Positions 32,861 through 41,724 are shown, numbered from the stretch's first letter. The stretch: 64,000 bases of DNA from Streptosporangium canum (GCF_900113865.1 NZ_FOQY01000009.1:224993-288992), one strand, 5' to 3'. Numbers and translations: made by a program. The notes: generated by a model from the letters alone, not told the origin.

Positions 32861-34194
32861 GACTGTTGCTCCCAGGACTTCGCGCAGAGGGCCGAGGGAC
32901 TGAAACTCCAGCAGCCGGCGCGGACCGGTGCCGGAGCCCACCAGGCGGACGCGTTCGGCGCGAGATCGGGACGGGTGGGCGGAGGCGCGAAGGCCCACAG
33001 GGGCGCGACCTGCTTGGCCGCCGGCGGGACGGCGGCGGACGGCTCCAGGGTACGGCTGCGCCACGGCGCGAGGCTCCAGCACAAGGGGACCTGGGTCCCG
33101 CAGGAGTCCATGGAGGAGACGCGCGCCAGCGGCGGCACCGGAAGGACGGCCCGGGCCGGCGGGGAAGATGACGGCGACGCCTCAGACGGCTGGAGCGCCT
33201 CGGGCACCTCGGTCGGCTGCTCGGCGGGGGTGTCCGGAACGAGGGTCGCGCTCGGGCTGGCCGCGGGCCGTACCGTCTCCGTCGGCGCGGCCGGTTTCGG
33301 AGGAGCGGGCTCCTGGACCGGGAGGGTGGCGCGGGGCGACGAGGTGGCCGTGGTGCCGGTGGTCGGGCTCGGTGCCGGCCTGGCGTTCTCCTTCCCCTTC
33401 TCCTCCTTCTCCTTCTCCTTCCGCGGTGCCGGCTTGGACGTGGGGCGCGGAGTGGCCGGCTGGGAGGTCGCGTGTTCCCTGCCGGTGGTCGGCGTCGCGG
33501 TGGGGTGGGAAGTCCCCTCCCGCGGGGCGGGGCCCGGTCCGCCCGTATGCGAGGGCTTGGGCCCGGCGTCGGCGGTGGTGCTCTGCGCGGGGGTGGGGCT
33601 GGGGTCGGTGGCGGGCGGGTCGCTCTTGGCCGGAGTCGGAGGGTCGCTCCTGTCCGGGGCCGGAGGGTCGCTCTTGGACGGAGCCGGAGCCGGAGTGGGA
33701 GCCGCTGTCTCGGCGGGGCCGGAAGATTTCGCTCGGGACTTCTCCGGGGCGGTCTTCTCCGAGCGGGACGCGGGCCTCTCCTCTGTTTCCGGCTGGGGGG
33801 CCTTCCCCTTCTCCGCTTCCGGCTGGGGGTCCTTCCCGCCCTCCTGTTCCGGTTGGGGGTCCTTCCCGCCCTCCGCTTCCGGCTCGGGGTCCTCCCCGCC
33901 CTCCTGCGGCGGCTGTTCCGCGTCGTCGGGCGGAACCTCCCCGGTCTCGTCCGGCTCGGTGCCGGACCGGTTCCCCGGGCGTTCGGACGGGTGCTCGGAC
34001 CCCGACGGCGGCGGCTCCCCGGCCGCGATGGGAGGGTCGACCACCGGTGCCGTCGTCGGCGGGGCATCGGCGACCCCGTGGTCCGCCATGGCGGACCACG
34101 GCTGGGCGACGATCGCGCCGGTCGTCGCCGACACCCCTGCCAGGAGGAGGCCGGATACCAGGGTGACGCGCCGGGACGGGCTACGTGGGGGCAT
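32857..34194 (-). CDS. Exported Pro/Glu/Lys-rich repeat protein, unknown function
   Basis: The 445-residue protein has an N-terminal signal or anchor (RRVTLVSGLLLAGVSATTGA), then about 300 disordered residues rich in Pro, Ser, Thr, Glu and Lys, including repeated EGGKDPQPE-type units, and a compact C-terminal region of about 90 residues with four cysteines (DSCGTQVPLCWSLAPW, VRAGCWSFSPSALC) that may fold by disulfides outside the cell. The start at 34194 is chosen for the GAGGAGA 6-7 bases upstream and the signal that follows. It lies 16 bp from its upstream neighbour and overlaps the GH16 gene. Confidence 0.7.
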   Translation of the reverse strand: MPPRSPSRRVTLVSGLLLAGVSATTGAIVAQPWSAMADHGVADAPPTTAPVVDPPIAAGEPPPSGSEHPSERPGNRSGTEPDETGEVPPDDAEQPPQEGGEDPEPEAEGGKDPQPEQEGGKDPQPEAEKGKAPQPETEERPASRSEKTAPEKSRAKSSGPAETAAPTPAPAPSKSDPPAPDRSDPPTPAKSDPPATDPSPTPAQSTTADAGPKPSHTGGPGPAPREGTSHPTATPTTGREHATSQPATPRPTSKPAPRKEKEKEEKGKENARPAPSPTTGTTATSSPRATLPVQEPAPPKPAAPTETVRPAASPSATLVPDTPAEQPTEVPEALQPSEASPSSSPPARAVLPVPPLARVSSMDSCGTQVPLCWSLAPWRSRTLEPSAAVPPAAKQVAPLWAFAPPPTRPDLAPNASAWWAPAPVRAGCWSFSPSALCAKSWEQQS

Positions 34195-34210
34195 GGACGG
34201 TCTCCTCGGT

Positions 34211-34969
34211 CTACGGAGTGGGTTCGGGGCCGGAGAGGGGCTTCCAGCCCGCGGCGGTGAACTCGGCGGTGCCGGGAAGGGCCACCTCGGGCAACGCGGC
34301 CGGGACGGGATCGGGGATGTTGACCCAGTCACCGCGGCCCCCGCCGCGCATGCCGGAGTGCCACGCCATGAGCAGGCTCATGGCGTACGGGCTGGAGTAG
34401 GTCGGATCGGTGTCCTGCACGCCTTTGGTCGCGGTCACCTGGACCAGTACGGACACCTGGACCTGGTCTTTGGCACGGGTCCGCCACTGGACCCCGATCG
34501 TTCTGGTCCGCATGGCGGCTCCGTCGGGAAGTTTTCCGGCCCGGGGAAGGCCGAAGGTCTCGCGCCAGCCGGCGACCGCGGTCCGTGCGCCGGCCCGGGC
34601 CGCCTCCTGCTGTTCCGGCGGGGCGTACAGAACCGCCGCCTCCTCGGCCTGCTCGGCGTCCAGCGTCCACGCCGCCTCCAGCGTGGCGGCGGCCGCCGAG
34701 ACCGCCCCCAGCTCGCTGTGGGGGAACCCGACGGGATAGCCGGCCTCACCCTTGTAGTCGGAGGGCGGGGCGAGCGTGACCGTGCCGGCGGTGAGGTCCG
34801 TGGTCTGGACGGTCGAAGTGGCGGGTTCGGGCCGCAGGAGATGCCATCCGCCGATCGCCAGGAGGATCGCCCCCACGATGGAGACGACCACGACGAGCAT
34901 CCGCCGGGAGTTGTGCGGCGGGGGCCCCAGGTCCCAGTCGAGTACGGGATCCTCGGCGGCAGGCCCCAT
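34211..34969 (-). CDS. Membrane-anchored conserved protein of the MinD operon
   Basis: The 252-residue protein has a short cytoplasmic segment, one membrane helix (MLVVVVSIVGAILLAIGGW, residues 24-42) and an extracytoplasmic alpha/beta-looking domain (GFPHSELGAVSAAAATLEAA, AVAGWRETFGLP, QVSVLVQVTATKG, SPYAMSLLMAWHSGM). The pattern resembles the single-anchor accessory subunits of secretion or transfer machines, but I do not recognise a named family. Its ATG shares a base with the MinD stop (TGATG), so the two are translationally coupled. Confidence 0.7.
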   Translation of the reverse strand: MGPAAEDPVLDWDLGPPPHNSRRMLVVVVSIVGAILLAIGGWHLLRPEPATSTVQTTDLTAGTVTLAPPSDYKGEAGYPVGFPHSELGAVSAAAATLEAAWTLDAEQAEEAAVLYAPPEQQEAARAGARTAVAGWRETFGLPRAGKLPDGAAMRTRTIGVQWRTRAKDQVQVSVLVQVTATKGVQDTDPTYSSPYAMSLLMAWHSGMRGGGRGDWVNIPDPVPAALPEVALPGTAEFTAAGWKPLSGPEPTP

Positions 34970-35967
34970 CAGTTGCTCCGGTCGGGGCGCAGACCGAACG
35001 CCTGGCCGGCGGCGGCTGCCAGGCGCAGGTACGCGCCTCGGGTGGTGGGCCGGAGGCGGACCAGATCCACCTCCGCGCCCTCCTTGAGGTGCGGGTCGTA
35101 GGGGACGCGGATCACGGCGCGGCAGCGGGAGTTGAAATGGCGCTCCAGCAGCGCCACGTCCACGTCCGACTTGGGTTCCACGGCGTTCAGCACGACGATG
35201 GCGTTCTTGACCAGGTCCGAGTACCCGTGGGCGGTGAGCCAGTCCAACGTCGCGGCGGCCGAGCTCGCCCCGTCCACCGCCACCAGACTGACCAGCACGA
35301 TCTGGTCGGCCAGTTCCAGCGTCGCCCCCATGGCCCCGTGGAGCAGCCCGGTCCCGCAGTCGGTGATGCAGATCGAGTAGTAGCGCTCGATGAGCCCGGC
35401 GACCGTGCGGTAGTCCTCCGCGTTGAACGCCTCGCTCACGGCCGGGTCGGTGTCGGAGGCGAGGACCTCCAGCCGTGCGGGCGACTGGGAGGTGAAGGCG
35501 CGCGCGTCGGCGTAGCGGACGATGTGGGGGGCTTCGGAGAGCAGGGTGCGGATGGTCGCGGCCGTCTCGGACTTGACCTTGAGGCCGAGGGTCCCCCGGT
35601 CGGGGTTGGCGTCGATCGCGATGACCCGGTCTCCGCGCAGGGAGGCCAGGGTGTTGCCCAGGGCGACGGTCGTCGTGGTCTTCCCGACCCCGCCCTTGAG
35701 GCTCATGACCGCGATCCGGTGATGTCCGCTCGCCACGGCGGTCTGGGCCTGGGCCATCAGTGTGCGGCGTTCCACCTCCGCGGCCGACTCCGACGGGATG
35801 ATCCTCCCGCCGGAGAGCTGCCAGACGAGGCGTCGCCACCCGCCGGCGGGCTCGGGCCGCCGGTTGATGAGCAGATGTTCGGCGGTGAGCGGGACCGTCT
35901 CCTGGAACTGCTCCACCGGGGCGGACGGTGAGCTCTGGATATGGGGGGACGTGTCCGTCATGGCCAA
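34969..35967 (-). CDS. MinD/ParA-type ATPase of the ESX-associated kind
   Basis: The 332-residue protein has an 80-residue N-terminal extension (SGGRIIPSESAAEVERRTL) and then a MinD/ParA fold: deviant Walker A MSLKGGVGKTTTTVAL (Lys91 and Lys96), VIAIDANPDRGTLGLKV, ICITDCGTGLLHGAMGATL and VVLNAVEPKSDVD; it ends RVPYDPHLKEGAEVDL. By recall this matches the MinD-like ATPases found with actinobacterial type VII (ESX) loci. No EccB, EccC, EccD, mycosin or WXG100 gene is in this window, so it works here with the adjacent membrane proteins, probably positioning or energising them from the cytosol. Confidence 0.85.
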   Translation of the reverse strand: MAMTDTSPHIQSSPSAPVEQFQETVPLTAEHLLINRRPEPAGGWRRLVWQLSGGRIIPSESAAEVERRTLMAQAQTAVASGHHRIAVMSLKGGVGKTTTTVALGNTLASLRGDRVIAIDANPDRGTLGLKVKSETAATIRTLLSEAPHIVRYADARAFTSQSPARLEVLASDTDPAVSEAFNAEDYRTVAGLIERYYSICITDCGTGLLHGAMGATLELADQIVLVSLVAVDGASSAAATLDWLTAHGYSDLVKNAIVVLNAVEPKSDVDVALLERHFNSRCRAVIRVPYDPHLKEGAEVDLVRLRPTTRGAYLRLAAAAGQAFGLRPDRSN

Positions 35968-36010
35968 GGTCCTTTCGGAGAACTTTCACAGAGCAGGTAG
36001 GACGGGGCTG

Positions 36011-37831
36011 TCAGCAGGTGCTCCAGCGCACCGTCGTGGTGATCGAGTCGTCGGGTCCGTGGACGGTCAGGGGGGCGGTGACAGAGGACGGGACGCCGCA
36101 CCAGTGGCGGATCCGATGGGCGCGCAGAACGATCACATCCGTGCGTCCCTGCTTCAGGGTGCCGCTGGACGGGGTCACCGACAGCCCGGGCGCGGTTATC
36201 CGCCAGTCCAGGGAGGCTCCGGAGACGGTGAGGATCAGGCTGCCCTGGCCGAACTCGTCCAGCGTGACCACGGGGGGGATCCGCAGCCGTCCGGCGAGCT
36301 CGCCCTGGGCGACCTGGGGGGCGTCACCGGTCGCGGTGGCCTGGCTGGCGGAGGACTGCAGGGAACCGGCCGGTCTCTCGGTGCCGATGGCGGGCCCCAG
36401 GAGGTTCATCCCCGTCAGGGTGCCCGCCGCGCCCGCGACCACGATGATGACGATTTTTATGGTCGTGCTCCGGACCCGTTCCCCGGCCCACGCGAGTGCC
36501 TCCATGAACCGGACTCCAGGGCCGAACCGCACTCCTTCCGGCCCGTCGTCCACCCCGGCGTAGGCCCGGATCACGGGCACCTGAGTGTCATGGGCCCTGC
36601 GGGCGGCGGTCTTACCGGTGACCGCGGGGATGGCGGGGTTGGTGGCGGTCCCGTCGTCGGTGGCGAGGACCTCACGTGCCCATGCCTGGGACAGCGCGTC
36701 ATAAAGAGGGGTGTCCTGCCCGGACACCGGCGGAGCGGACAGCGGGCCGGCCGGGCGGGCGGGTGGGGAGGGGGTGCGGTCCGGCAGCACGGGACGGTAC
36801 GGGAGCGTGGAGCGGCCCGGACGTTCCGTGCGGTCTGGACGGTCCGGACGTTCCGCGTGGTCTGGACGGGCGGGGCGGCGCGTTGTGGAACGGTCCGGGC
36901 GGACGGGGAGATACGGGAGGGTGGAGCGGTCCGAACGGGGAGGCCGGCCGGCCCGTATGGCCCGGCCGGGCTGGGTCTCCTCCTGCGAGGTCGGACGCGG
37001 GCCGGGATCCGGCGGCCCGGCGGGCGCGGTGCCGGCTTCGGGGACGGGCGGTTCCACGGCGGGCGGGAGGGAGTCCAGGAGCCGCTTTCTCACCTCGGCG
37101 GTGAGAGGCGCGATCCGCGGATTGGAGATCATCTGCGGGACCGTGTAGCGGATGTTGATCGGCCGCGTGCACGCCGAGCACGTGATCATGTGGGACAGCA
37201 GGTCCGTGCGGGCGCTGTCGAACTCGGCGGGGGGAAGCGTCCGCTGTTCCTTCGTCTCGCCGTCCTCGCCGTCCTCGCCGGGCCCGCCGAGGCCGCCGGG
37301 GAACAGGGCGTCGACCAGTGGGGAGAGCTCCGGGCAGGTGTGCCGGCCGTGTTCGATGGCGTCCAGCCCGCTCACGAGCGTCTCGATCAGGTCCTGGGTG
37401 CGCGTCGCGAGCCTGCCGACCTCCTCCACCGGCATCGCCAGTATGTGGGAGAGATCCAGGGTGGCCAGCTCGTGGCGGTACATCAGCCTGAGCGTCTCGG
37501 TGCCCAGCGGGTCGACGATCGTCCAGACGCGTTCGATCAGCCGGGCGTCCGGCATGCCCGGCCCGGATTCCGGGACGTACTGCTCCCGGTAGCCGGGGGC
37601 GGCGCGACAGTCGCGCCGCAGTACGGCCAGCAACCGCCCCCGGGGCGTGAGGCCCTTGGCCGCCGGCTGGGCCTGGCAGGCCGCCAGCGCGGAGGCGACC
37701 GCCGCCGGCACCCGGTCAGGGGCGAGGTGGTAGGCGGCGTAGTCCATCAGGTGCGCGCCGTGCTCGCCCACCCAGGCCGTCCCCTGGCCGGGACCGAGCA
37801 CGACACGCCCAGCTCCGGAGGAGCTGCTCAT
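36011..37831 (-). CDS. Fusion of sigma-like, zinc-anti-sigma, membrane and extracytoplasmic Ig-like parts
   Basis: The 606-residue protein begins with a helical region (about 25-155) laid out like an ECF sigma factor, ending with a region-4-like segment (TETLRLMYRHELATLDL, AMPVEEVGRLATRTQDLIET). An exact HxxxCxxC zinc anti-sigma motif follows (H214-C218-C221). Then come about 130 Pro/Arg/Asp-rich residues with repeated GRSTLPYxPVxPDR, a membrane helix near 458-478 (TTIKIVIIVVAGAAGTL), and an extracytoplasmic BACON/Ig-like domain (GELAGRLRIPPVVTLDEFGQ, LTVSGASLDWRITAPGLSV). Whether it binds RNA polymerase is unknown. It overlaps its upstream neighbour by four bases. Confidence 0.7.
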   Translation of the reverse strand: MSSSSGAGRVVLGPGQGTAWVGEHGAHLMDYAAYHLAPDRVPAAVASALAACQAQPAAKGLTPRGRLLAVLRRDCRAAPGYREQYVPESGPGMPDARLIERVWTIVDPLGTETLRLMYRHELATLDLSHILAMPVEEVGRLATRTQDLIETLVSGLDAIEHGRHTCPELSPLVDALFPGGLGGPGEDGEDGETKEQRTLPPAEFDSARTDLLSHMITCSACTRPINIRYTVPQMISNPRIAPLTAEVRKRLLDSLPPAVEPPVPEAGTAPAGPPDPGPRPTSQEETQPGRAIRAGRPPRSDRSTLPYLPVRPDRSTTRRPARPDHAERPDRPDRTERPGRSTLPYRPVLPDRTPSPPARPAGPLSAPPVSGQDTPLYDALSQAWAREVLATDDGTATNPAIPAVTGKTAARRAHDTQVPVIRAYAGVDDGPEGVRFGPGVRFMEALAWAGERVRSTTIKIVIIVVAGAAGTLTGMNLLGPAIGTERPAGSLQSSASQATATGDAPQVAQGELAGRLRIPPVVTLDEFGQGSLILTVSGASLDWRITAPGLSVTPSSGTLKQGRTDVIVLRAHRIRHWCGVPSSVTAPLTVHGPDDSITTTVRWSTC

Positions 37832-39441
37832 TGGTCGTTGTATCCGAACGGGTCGGGCTGGCCCTGGCCGGTGTCCGGCTGGAGCCGGCCGGTGTCAGGT
37901 TGGATCTGGCGGGTGTCCGGCTGGACCTGGCCGGTGCCGGGCTGGAGCTGGCGGGTGTCGGGCTGTAGCTGGTCGGTGTCAGGTCGGGTCTGGCGGGTGT
38001 CGGGCTGGACCTGGCTGCTGTCAGGCTCGACCTGGCTGGTGTCGGCCGGGGCGGGCGGCATGGCGGAGGGGTCGGTCACCACGAGTTCCAGGTTCCGCTC
38101 GGGCAGTCCGGTGAACTTGGTCCAGTTGCTGACCTCCCCGGGCGTCGGCTCCGCGTAGAGCCAGCGGATGAAGGCGGGCCACTGGCACGAGTCGCGGGGG
38201 ATGGACGGGCTGCCGCTCTGGGGCGGATCCAGATTCTGAAGCTCGTCGGCCGAGTAGTTCCGGCATGGGGGAGTGCCAGGCGGGGCGATGTTGAGGTCCC
38301 ATACGCCGTTCTCATCCGTGTAGCGCATGTTCTTGTCCAGCCCCAGGGCCTCCTGGGCCCGCCGCAGCAGCTCCGGGTCCTGGAAGATCGGCAGGGAGTC
38401 GCCGTTCTCGGTGATCTCCCCGTTCGGGGAGGACGGCTGGGCGGTCCGCAGCACGGTCCCGTCGGGAGTCTGGGGCAGGCTCTGGTCCGGCGGGGGAAGC
38501 TGCGTGTCCTGGTCCGGGGTGGGGAGCTGCGTGTCCGGGGAGGGCGGGGCCGGCTGGAGGGGGCCCGAAGGGGTGGGAGTCCCCGGACCGTGGGTGTGCC
38601 GGGGGCTCGAGGTCGCCGTCGGCCGGCTCGGCTCCGGGGTGTTCGGAGGCGTGGTGGTCGTGGTGGGCTTCGCCGTGTTCGGCGGGGGTGTGGGCTGGGC
38701 GGCGCTGGGGGACGCCTCCGGCCGGGGGGTCGCCGAAGGCGGTGCGGGCTTGGGAGTCGGCTCCTTCGGGCCGGTGTTGACATCATGCTTCTTCTCGGTC
38801 TGCTCCGCGGGCTTCTCGACCAGGCTGCCGCTCTCCGAGATGTCGCCGGCGATCTTCTTCGTCTGCGTCGGGGAGGGCACGGATTGGACCGGTCTCGCCG
38901 GAGGCGGTTGTGCCGCCGTGCGGCGGGGGGCCGGATCGGGCTGCGCCGCCGTACGGCGGTTGTCCGGGGCGGGTTGCGCCGCCGTCGAGCGGCGGGGCTC
39001 CGGGGCCGAGGACGCCTTCTTGGGCGGTGCCGACCCCGTGCTCCTGGGGTTTCCCGGCCGCTGCAGGGGGGCGGCGGCGCCGGCCAGGATCGCGGGGAGG
39101 TCGACGCAGCCCGCCGCGCCGCCGCCGACCGCGCGCCCGTCGGCGGTGGCGGTCAGGCAGACCAGGGGATCCTTGGACTTCTTCTTCGCGATCGTGCTGC
39201 CCTCGTCCGCGCCGGAGAGAGGGACGCCCTGATCGCTGCCGGAGGCCCCTCGGGACTTCCATGCCCGCTCGCCGTCGGCCAGGTGGTAGGTGCCCGCCGC
39301 CAGGCGCAGCACCTGCCCCTCGCCGGGATGGGAACGGGCGGCGATGACGGTTCCCAGCCCGGCGCCGGCCCCGAACACGCCTATTGCGATGCTTACAGTG
39401 ATCACCGTCGCGCGTGAGGCCTTACGTGAGGGTGTCATCAT
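37828..39441 (-). CDS. Membrane-anchored Pro/Thr-rich protein with C-terminal heptapeptide repeats
   Basis: The 537-residue protein has an N-terminal anchor (ATVITVSIAIGVFGAGAGLG), a folded segment (VLRLAAGTYHLADGERAW, then DPLVCLTATADGRAVGG), a long disordered region rich in Pro/Thr/Ser, a second compact domain near 345-455 (PIFQDPELLRRAQEALGLDK, PRDSCQWPAFIRWLYAEPTP) and about ten degenerate heptads of the type QxQPDTx at the end. No function is recognised. It starts 27 bp after the first gene of the operon and overlaps the next by ATGA. Confidence 0.7.
   Translation of the reverse strand: MMTPSRKASRATVITVSIAIGVFGAGAGLGTVIAARSHPGEGQVLRLAAGTYHLADGERAWKSRGASGSDQGVPLSGADEGSTIAKKKSKDPLVCLTATADGRAVGGGAAGCVDLPAILAGAAAPLQRPGNPRSTGSAPPKKASSAPEPRRSTAAQPAPDNRRTAAQPDPAPRRTAAQPPPARPVQSVPSPTQTKKIAGDISESGSLVEKPAEQTEKKHDVNTGPKEPTPKPAPPSATPRPEASPSAAQPTPPPNTAKPTTTTTPPNTPEPSRPTATSSPRHTHGPGTPTPSGPLQPAPPSPDTQLPTPDQDTQLPPPDQSLPQTPDGTVLRTAQPSSPNGEITENGDSLPIFQDPELLRRAQEALGLDKNMRYTDENGVWDLNIAPPGTPPCRNYSADELQNLDPPQSGSPSIPRDSCQWPAFIRWLYAEPTPGEVSNWTKFTGLPERNLELVVTDPSAMPPAPADTSQVEPDSSQVQPDTRQTRPDTDQLQPDTRQLQPGTGQVQPDTRQIQPDTGRLQPDTGQGQPDPFGYNDQ
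37856..38045. repeat. 21-bp tandem repeat array (heptapeptide coding)
   Basis: About nine imperfect 21-bp units run head to tail, each coding a Q-P-D-T-x-Q-x heptad at the C-terminus of the protein at 37828-39441. Units share GGTGTCxGGCTGGAxCTGG on the plus strand. It is in-frame coding repeat, not CRISPR: there are no unique spacers. Confidence 0.85.
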
Positions 39442-39468
39442 GGATGTTCCTCTTCTTCCAGGGGGGTG

Positions 39469-40896
39469 TCAGTCGCCGTGGCTCTCCAGGACATCGCTCC
39501 ACTCACCCAGCACGCGGACGGGCTCAGCGGAACCGGCGGGGGGGACATGGGCTACGTACATGCGTCCGTAGGTCGCGCTCACCGAATGGGTGAAGGACCT
39601 GTTCTCGGTGCGGACGGCGGCCGAACCCTTCAGGGTGACCTTCGCACCCACGCGCTGAGCCTTGCGCGCGTCGGTCGAGCGGGCGGCATACCAGACCAGT
39701 GCGCCCCCGTCACTGGTCCTCAGCGCGCGCACCGGGCCCTCCGGTAGATAGGAGAGCCTGAGGGTCCAGCCGGCCTCCTCCAACTGGGCGCGCTCCTGCT
39801 GCCAGAACGTCACGGTCTCGCTCGTCCACGGCCCGTCGGCGAACGCCGGGTCCAGCTCGGCGTTCTCCATGCTCGCCAGGTGGGCACGGGCGATCTGGCG
39901 CGGGGTCGCGAGCAGTCCGGGGGCGTTCTCGGGCAGGCTCGTGGCATAGCCGTCGGAGTCGGTTGCGATCTTGGGGAACCGGGCGGGAGTGGCTCGCGTG
40001 TCGGCCGCGGAGGCCACCAGCCGCCATCCGGCGGGGGTGGAGCTCATCACGTCGGTGATCCGGGCGACCCCCGGATCGTAGGAGACCGCTACGAACCAGT
40101 CGGGGCTGCCCTCGACATGGCGGGGAACCCACACCTGCGGGTTGGGCCATATCCCCGACGCCACCGACGTGCCCTCCAGCCGGGCGGTCTTGAAACTCGC
40201 CCGTGTCATCTCCAGCGCCAGCCCGTGTTCCAGTTTCCCCATCGCGCCGTGGTTCAGCGCGGCCTGAGCCGCTGACAGGCCTCGCTGGTAGTCGCCGTGG
40301 ATGCGGTACACCTGCTTGACGGAGAGCTGGGACGCGCGGGCTCTGGCCGAGGGGCCGACGGAGGGAGGGACCGTGACCTTGACCCTCGCCCCGTCCGTGG
40401 AGGCCTCCTTCGCCTGGGAGGACGGTCCGGCCGTGCTCCTGCCGTCCGGCACGGAGGGGGCCGGCGTGGCTCCGACTTCGGGGGCCGGCGCGGAGGGGGC
40501 GGGTGTGCTCCTGCCCACGGGGGCCGGGACGGAGGGGGCGGGTGTGCTCCTGCCGTCCGGAAGGGAGGGGGTCGGTGTGCTCCTGCTCTCGGGGGCCGGG
40601 GCGGAGGGCGTCGGCGGCGGGGGGACCACCGCCTGCCAGCCGGTGTCGGAGGGCTGGGGGGTGGGATTCGCGACCAGGGCCTGAGGTTCGGAGTGGTCTC
40701 TCGTGGCGAGCCAGAGCCCGGCTCCGACGAAGATCGATAAAATCGCCCCGGACAGAATAAGCTTCCGCCAATCGAATGCGGCGAGCCGCTCGGGGTGCCA
40801 GTCCGGCGACTGATCCGATTCGCGCTCGGGGGAAGCGCCACCGCGGCCAGAGGGCCCAGCCTGCCTATCTGGGAAATCTGATGCACGCCATGACAT
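39469..40896 (-). CDS. First gene of the exported operon: single-pass membrane protein, unknown function
   Basis: The 475-residue protein has a 44-residue polar cytoplasmic tail, a membrane helix (KLILSGAILSIFVGAGLWLA, 45-64), a Pro/Ser linker with repeated GRSTPAPS units, and an extracytoplasmic domain of about 300 residues (LSVKQVYRIHGDYQRGLSAA, DWFVAVSYDPGVARITDVMS, LLATPRQIARAHLASMENAE, ALVWYAARSTDARKAQRVGA). The domain looks like those of solute-sensing or chaperone-like lipoproteins but I cannot name it. A 573-bp low-GC region upstream probably holds the operon promoter. Confidence 0.7.
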   Translation of the reverse strand: MSWRASDFPDRQAGPSGRGGASPERESDQSPDWHPERLAAFDWRKLILSGAILSIFVGAGLWLATRDHSEPQALVANPTPQPSDTGWQAVVPPPPTPSAPAPESRSTPTPSLPDGRSTPAPSVPAPVGRSTPAPSAPAPEVGATPAPSVPDGRSTAGPSSQAKEASTDGARVKVTVPPSVGPSARARASQLSVKQVYRIHGDYQRGLSAAQAALNHGAMGKLEHGLALEMTRASFKTARLEGTSVASGIWPNPQVWVPRHVEGSPDWFVAVSYDPGVARITDVMSSTPAGWRLVASAADTRATPARFPKIATDSDGYATSLPENAPGLLATPRQIARAHLASMENAELDPAFADGPWTSETVTFWQQERAQLEEAGWTLRLSYLPEGPVRALRTSDGGALVWYAARSTDARKAQRVGAKVTLKGSAAVRTENRSFTHSVSATYGRMYVAHVPPAGSAEPVRVLGEWSDVLESHGD

Positions 40897-41469
40897 AGGT
40901 CCAAATATTAGACTGACCGTGATCTATTGGGAAGGTAAAGGGGCTGAGTAATTGGCACTTATGGCTATTGGTTTATAAATAATACATAAGCCATGATAGG
41001 GCCTGTCCGAAATCAGACCCACGCCGACCTGTGGTTGCGGCGCTAACAGGCCATATCTGGACTTCTGTAGAAATTTCCATGCATCCTCTGCTCTCGACCG
41101 GTCTTCCGTCTTTCCTGTTGATCTGTTATTTCCCTGGGGCGGGGTTGATGTTCGCCCCATGTTGAGTTTCCGGTTCCCCGGCCGGGTGTCAAGAGGACAG
41201 ATCGGGCGGGCGGAATCGTTTTCGCGGAGCGATTGCCGCGGGCGCTTGCCGAGGTCCGATATGAATGGCCTTCATGTATTCCTCCCCCTCGGTAGCGTGC
41301 CCGGGGCGGGTAATAGGGACACCGTCTTTCCGGGGGCGTGTGTGCTCGAACCCGGGTTTCGGACACCCCTTCCGCCTGATCCCGCACACGGGGCCGGATG
41401 GGCGCGGCGTAGTCTGGAAGACGGTGCCGAGCCACTGCGCGGCGCCCACTCCGCCCGGACGGCAGATCA
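40897..41469. other. Intergenic region of lowered GC, probable promoter of the exported operon
   Basis: This stretch has much more A and T than its surroundings, especially 40910-41000 (TTTATAAATAATACATAAG on the plus strand). No long conserved protein is encoded. It contains one short minus-strand frame with a strong ribosome-binding site (41189-41275, listed separately) and otherwise appears regulatory. Confidence 0.5.
41189..41275 (-). CDS. Possible 28-residue small peptide
   Basis: On the minus strand GAGGGGGAGG lies 5 bases before an ATG that opens a 28-codon frame beginning MKAIHIGPRQAPAAIAPRKR and ending PPDLSS. The ribosome-binding site is among the strongest in the window. The peptide is basic and proline-rich, without cysteine or a membrane segment. 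It points toward the exported operon and could be a leader peptide or a small secreted or regulatory peptide. Real translation is not proven. Confidence 0.35.
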   Translation of the reverse strand: MKAIHIGPRQAPAAIAPRKRFRPPDLSS

Positions 41470-41724
41470 ATGGTGAACAGTGAGCCCACATGCGAGCTCC
41501 ACCTCCGAATGGCCGGACAGGCCCATGACCTGATGCTGCGCCTGCACGGCGACCCGCCCACCGAAGACGATCTGGCGGGATGGATGCAGAAGGGGTCGGT
41601 GGTCCGGCTTGAGGTCTCCGAGCCGGGCAGCCACCAGAAGGCGCACGGCATGCTGGTGAACTTCAGCGGTGTCGTCTTCGCCTGGCTCGTCCCCTTCAGA
41701 TCCGGCAGGGGCGTGAGTTTCTAA
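41470..41724 (+). CDS. Small hypothetical protein
   Basis: The 84-residue frame starts with ATG after GGACGG and codes for a small, possibly beta-rich domain (CELHLRMAGQAHDLMLRLHG, VVRLEVSEPGSHQKAHGMLV, FSGVVFAWLVPF). It resembles short actinobacterial proteins of unknown function that carry a similar strand pattern. It is convergent with the MFS gene. No membrane segment, signal or catalytic motif is seen. Confidence 0.5.
   Translation: MVNSEPTCELHLRMAGQAHDLMLRLHGDPPTEDDLAGWMQKGSVVRLEVSEPGSHQKAHGMLVNFSGVVFAWLVPFRSGRGVSF

Noticed and set aside
32975..35101. 708-codon plus-strand Gly/Ser-rich frame
   Set aside because: Antisense to the Pro-rich secreted protein; composition follows from that.
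37856..38045. Possible CRISPR array
   Set aside because: Repeats are contiguous 21-bp coding units without unique spacers; no cas genes.
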